Shown here one piece after another: positions 44,340 through 47,710 of a stretch of DNA of 47,710 nucleotides (position 1 is the first letter of the stretch; each line of letters begins with the position of its first letter). Under the pieces are notes generated by a model. It searched no databases. It was not told the DNA's origin and was given only the letters and a program-made list of their open reading frames with translations. The stretch covers positions 1 to 47,710 of the forward strand of contig PXQR01000011.1 of the NCBI GenBank assembly GCA_003021235.1. Direction: 5' to 3'. Both the position numbers and the translations under genes were made by a program. Source of the stretch: Halobacteriales archaeon QH_6_64_20 (GTDB taxonomy: Archaea; Halobacteriota; Halobacteria; Halobacteriales; Halococcaceae).

Positions 44340-44408
44340 CACCTACGAACCATCGAGGCTCCTGTACAGCGCTTCCCGCGTTTGACTCGTCCGTGTGCGG
44401 GAAGCATT

Positions 44409-44480
44409 GGGCCCATAGCTCAGCGGTAGAGTGCCTCCTTTGCAAGGAGGACGCCCTGGGTTCGAATCCCAGTGGGTCCA
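44409..44480 (+). tRNA. tRNA-Ala (anticodon UGC) in the 16S-23S spacer
   Basis: A 72-nt tRNA: acceptor GGGCCCA pairs with TGGGTCC (one G-U pair), discriminator A, anticodon loop CTTTGCAAG with UGC, T loop GGTTCGAATCC. tRNA-Ala in this spacer is standard for haloarchaeal rRNA operons. CCA is not encoded. Confidence 0.97.
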
Positions 44481-44654
44481 CTCGCACCAGGTCGTCGCGT
44501 CGGAATCGCATGCCTTATGTGACTCTCCGCGCTACGATCGGGTCCGAACCGATGCACCACTCCGCGCGAGCGCGAGTGGGAAGGGTCGAGACACGCACCG
44601 TCTCGCAACGGGCGTGTGTATGAGGCCGTGTGTACGCGCGATCCAGGCGTCCAC

Positions 44655-44675
44655 TGGACCAGTCCAGTGGGATCC
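44655..44675 (+). other. 5' strand of the 23S precursor processing stem
   Basis: TGGACC...GTCC...TGGGATCC is complementary to GGATCCCA...GGAC...GGTCCA at 47484-47504, giving a helix with small bulges that loops out the whole 23S, as needed for archaeal pre-23S excision. Confidence 0.6.
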
Positions 44676-44683
44676 GACAGACG

Positions 44684-47463
<2,780 letters not shown>

Positions 47464-47483
47464 GCCACACACTCATCGCACTT

Positions 47484-47504
47484 GGATCCCATCGGACGGG
47501 TCCA
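47484..47504 (+). other. 3' strand of the 23S precursor processing stem
   Basis: GGATCCCA...GGTCCA pairs with 44655-44675. It lies about 20 nt after the 23S end and precedes a spacer of about 120 nt to the 5S gene. Confidence 0.6.
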
Positions 47505-47626
47505 GGCGCTATCTGGATCGCGCGTATGACACGGCCGAACGGCCACTTGCGAGACCTGCGCCCACCGATCGACGGCGCGGTTTCCGTTCGTCGCAACGGA
47601 ACCGTCGTGGTTCGAATCCGCGGATC

Positions 47627-47710
47627 GGCGTGGCGGCCAAAGCGGCGGGGTCACTCCCGTACCCATCCCGAACACGGCAGATAAGCCCGCCAGCGTTCCG
47701 GCGAGTACTG
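47627..47710 (+). rRNA. 5S rRNA gene, partial (cut by window end)
   Basis: GGCGGCCAAAGCGGCGGGG, CTCCCGTACCCATCCCGAAC and CAGCGTTCCGGCGAGTACTG match the first two thirds of haloarchaeal 5S rRNA. The 3' part lies beyond the window, so only about 84 nt are visible. Confidence 0.93.

Overview
The window is chromosomal DNA of a haloarchaeon (class Halobacteria). The evidence is high GC, an acidic proteome, TATA boxes about 27 bp before leaderless starts, haloarchaea-only small proteins, a bacterial-type LeuRS, an MC1 chromatin protein, a GGM-tailed thermosome, and a 16S–tRNA-Ala(UGC)–23S–5S operon with haloarchaeal-type tandem promoters. I do not assign a genus.

Layout. 1–2.8 kb: MATE exporter, lipoyl synthase and a small double-CxxC protein. 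3.0–9.6 kb: an accessory regulatory cluster. It holds two TrmB-like regulators, two BAT/HTH_10 regulators and two CCHH mini zinc-finger proteins, arranged nearly as a mirror around 5.5 kb, followed by a third, decayed HTH_10/zinc-finger unit interrupted by a dispersed repeat. 9.7–10.8 kb: a Tat-lipoprotein GH43-like glycosidase. 11.0–17.3 kb: 2-oxoacid dehydrogenase complex (E1alpha, E1beta, E2, an SDR, E3); lipA near the left end can supply its lipoyl cofactor. 17.4–18.3 kb: a decayed pair resembling a DUF7342 regulator and a DUF6516-like toxin. 18.3–26.7 kb: housekeeping genes (thioesterase, aldehyde dehydrogenase, prephenate dehydratase, Hsp20, peroxiredoxin, a voltage-sensor-like mini protein, LeuRS). 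26.8–32.0 kb: an amber-interrupted small membrane protein, an ornithine cyclodeaminase-family enzyme, a second dispersed repeat and three tandem lipoprotein paralogues. 32.2–36.8 kb: thermosome, gamma-glutamylcyclotransferase, threonine deaminase with RidA. 36.9–38.3 kb: tRNA-Ser(GGA) followed by a frameshifted HNH nuclease and a frameshifted cupin. 38.4–42.3 kb: a DUF7383-like protein, citrate synthase, PyrD, a small conserved protein and MC1. 42.5–47.7 kb: the rRNA operon, running off the right edge inside 5S.

The most striking observation is that both large rRNA genes lack a block of universally conserved core. The 16S is about 130 nt short at 43780/43781 and the 23S about 125 nt short near 46611. 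Everything else about the operon looks normal. As written neither rRNA could work, so this is either a defective operon copy or an assembly artefact. The most system-like novelty is the mirrored TrmB/HTH_10/zinc-finger cluster, in which each right-hand regulator is preceded by a short ORF whose stop overlaps the regulator's start. Disabling mutations are concentrated in accessory genes while metabolic genes are intact, which favours real gene decay there.
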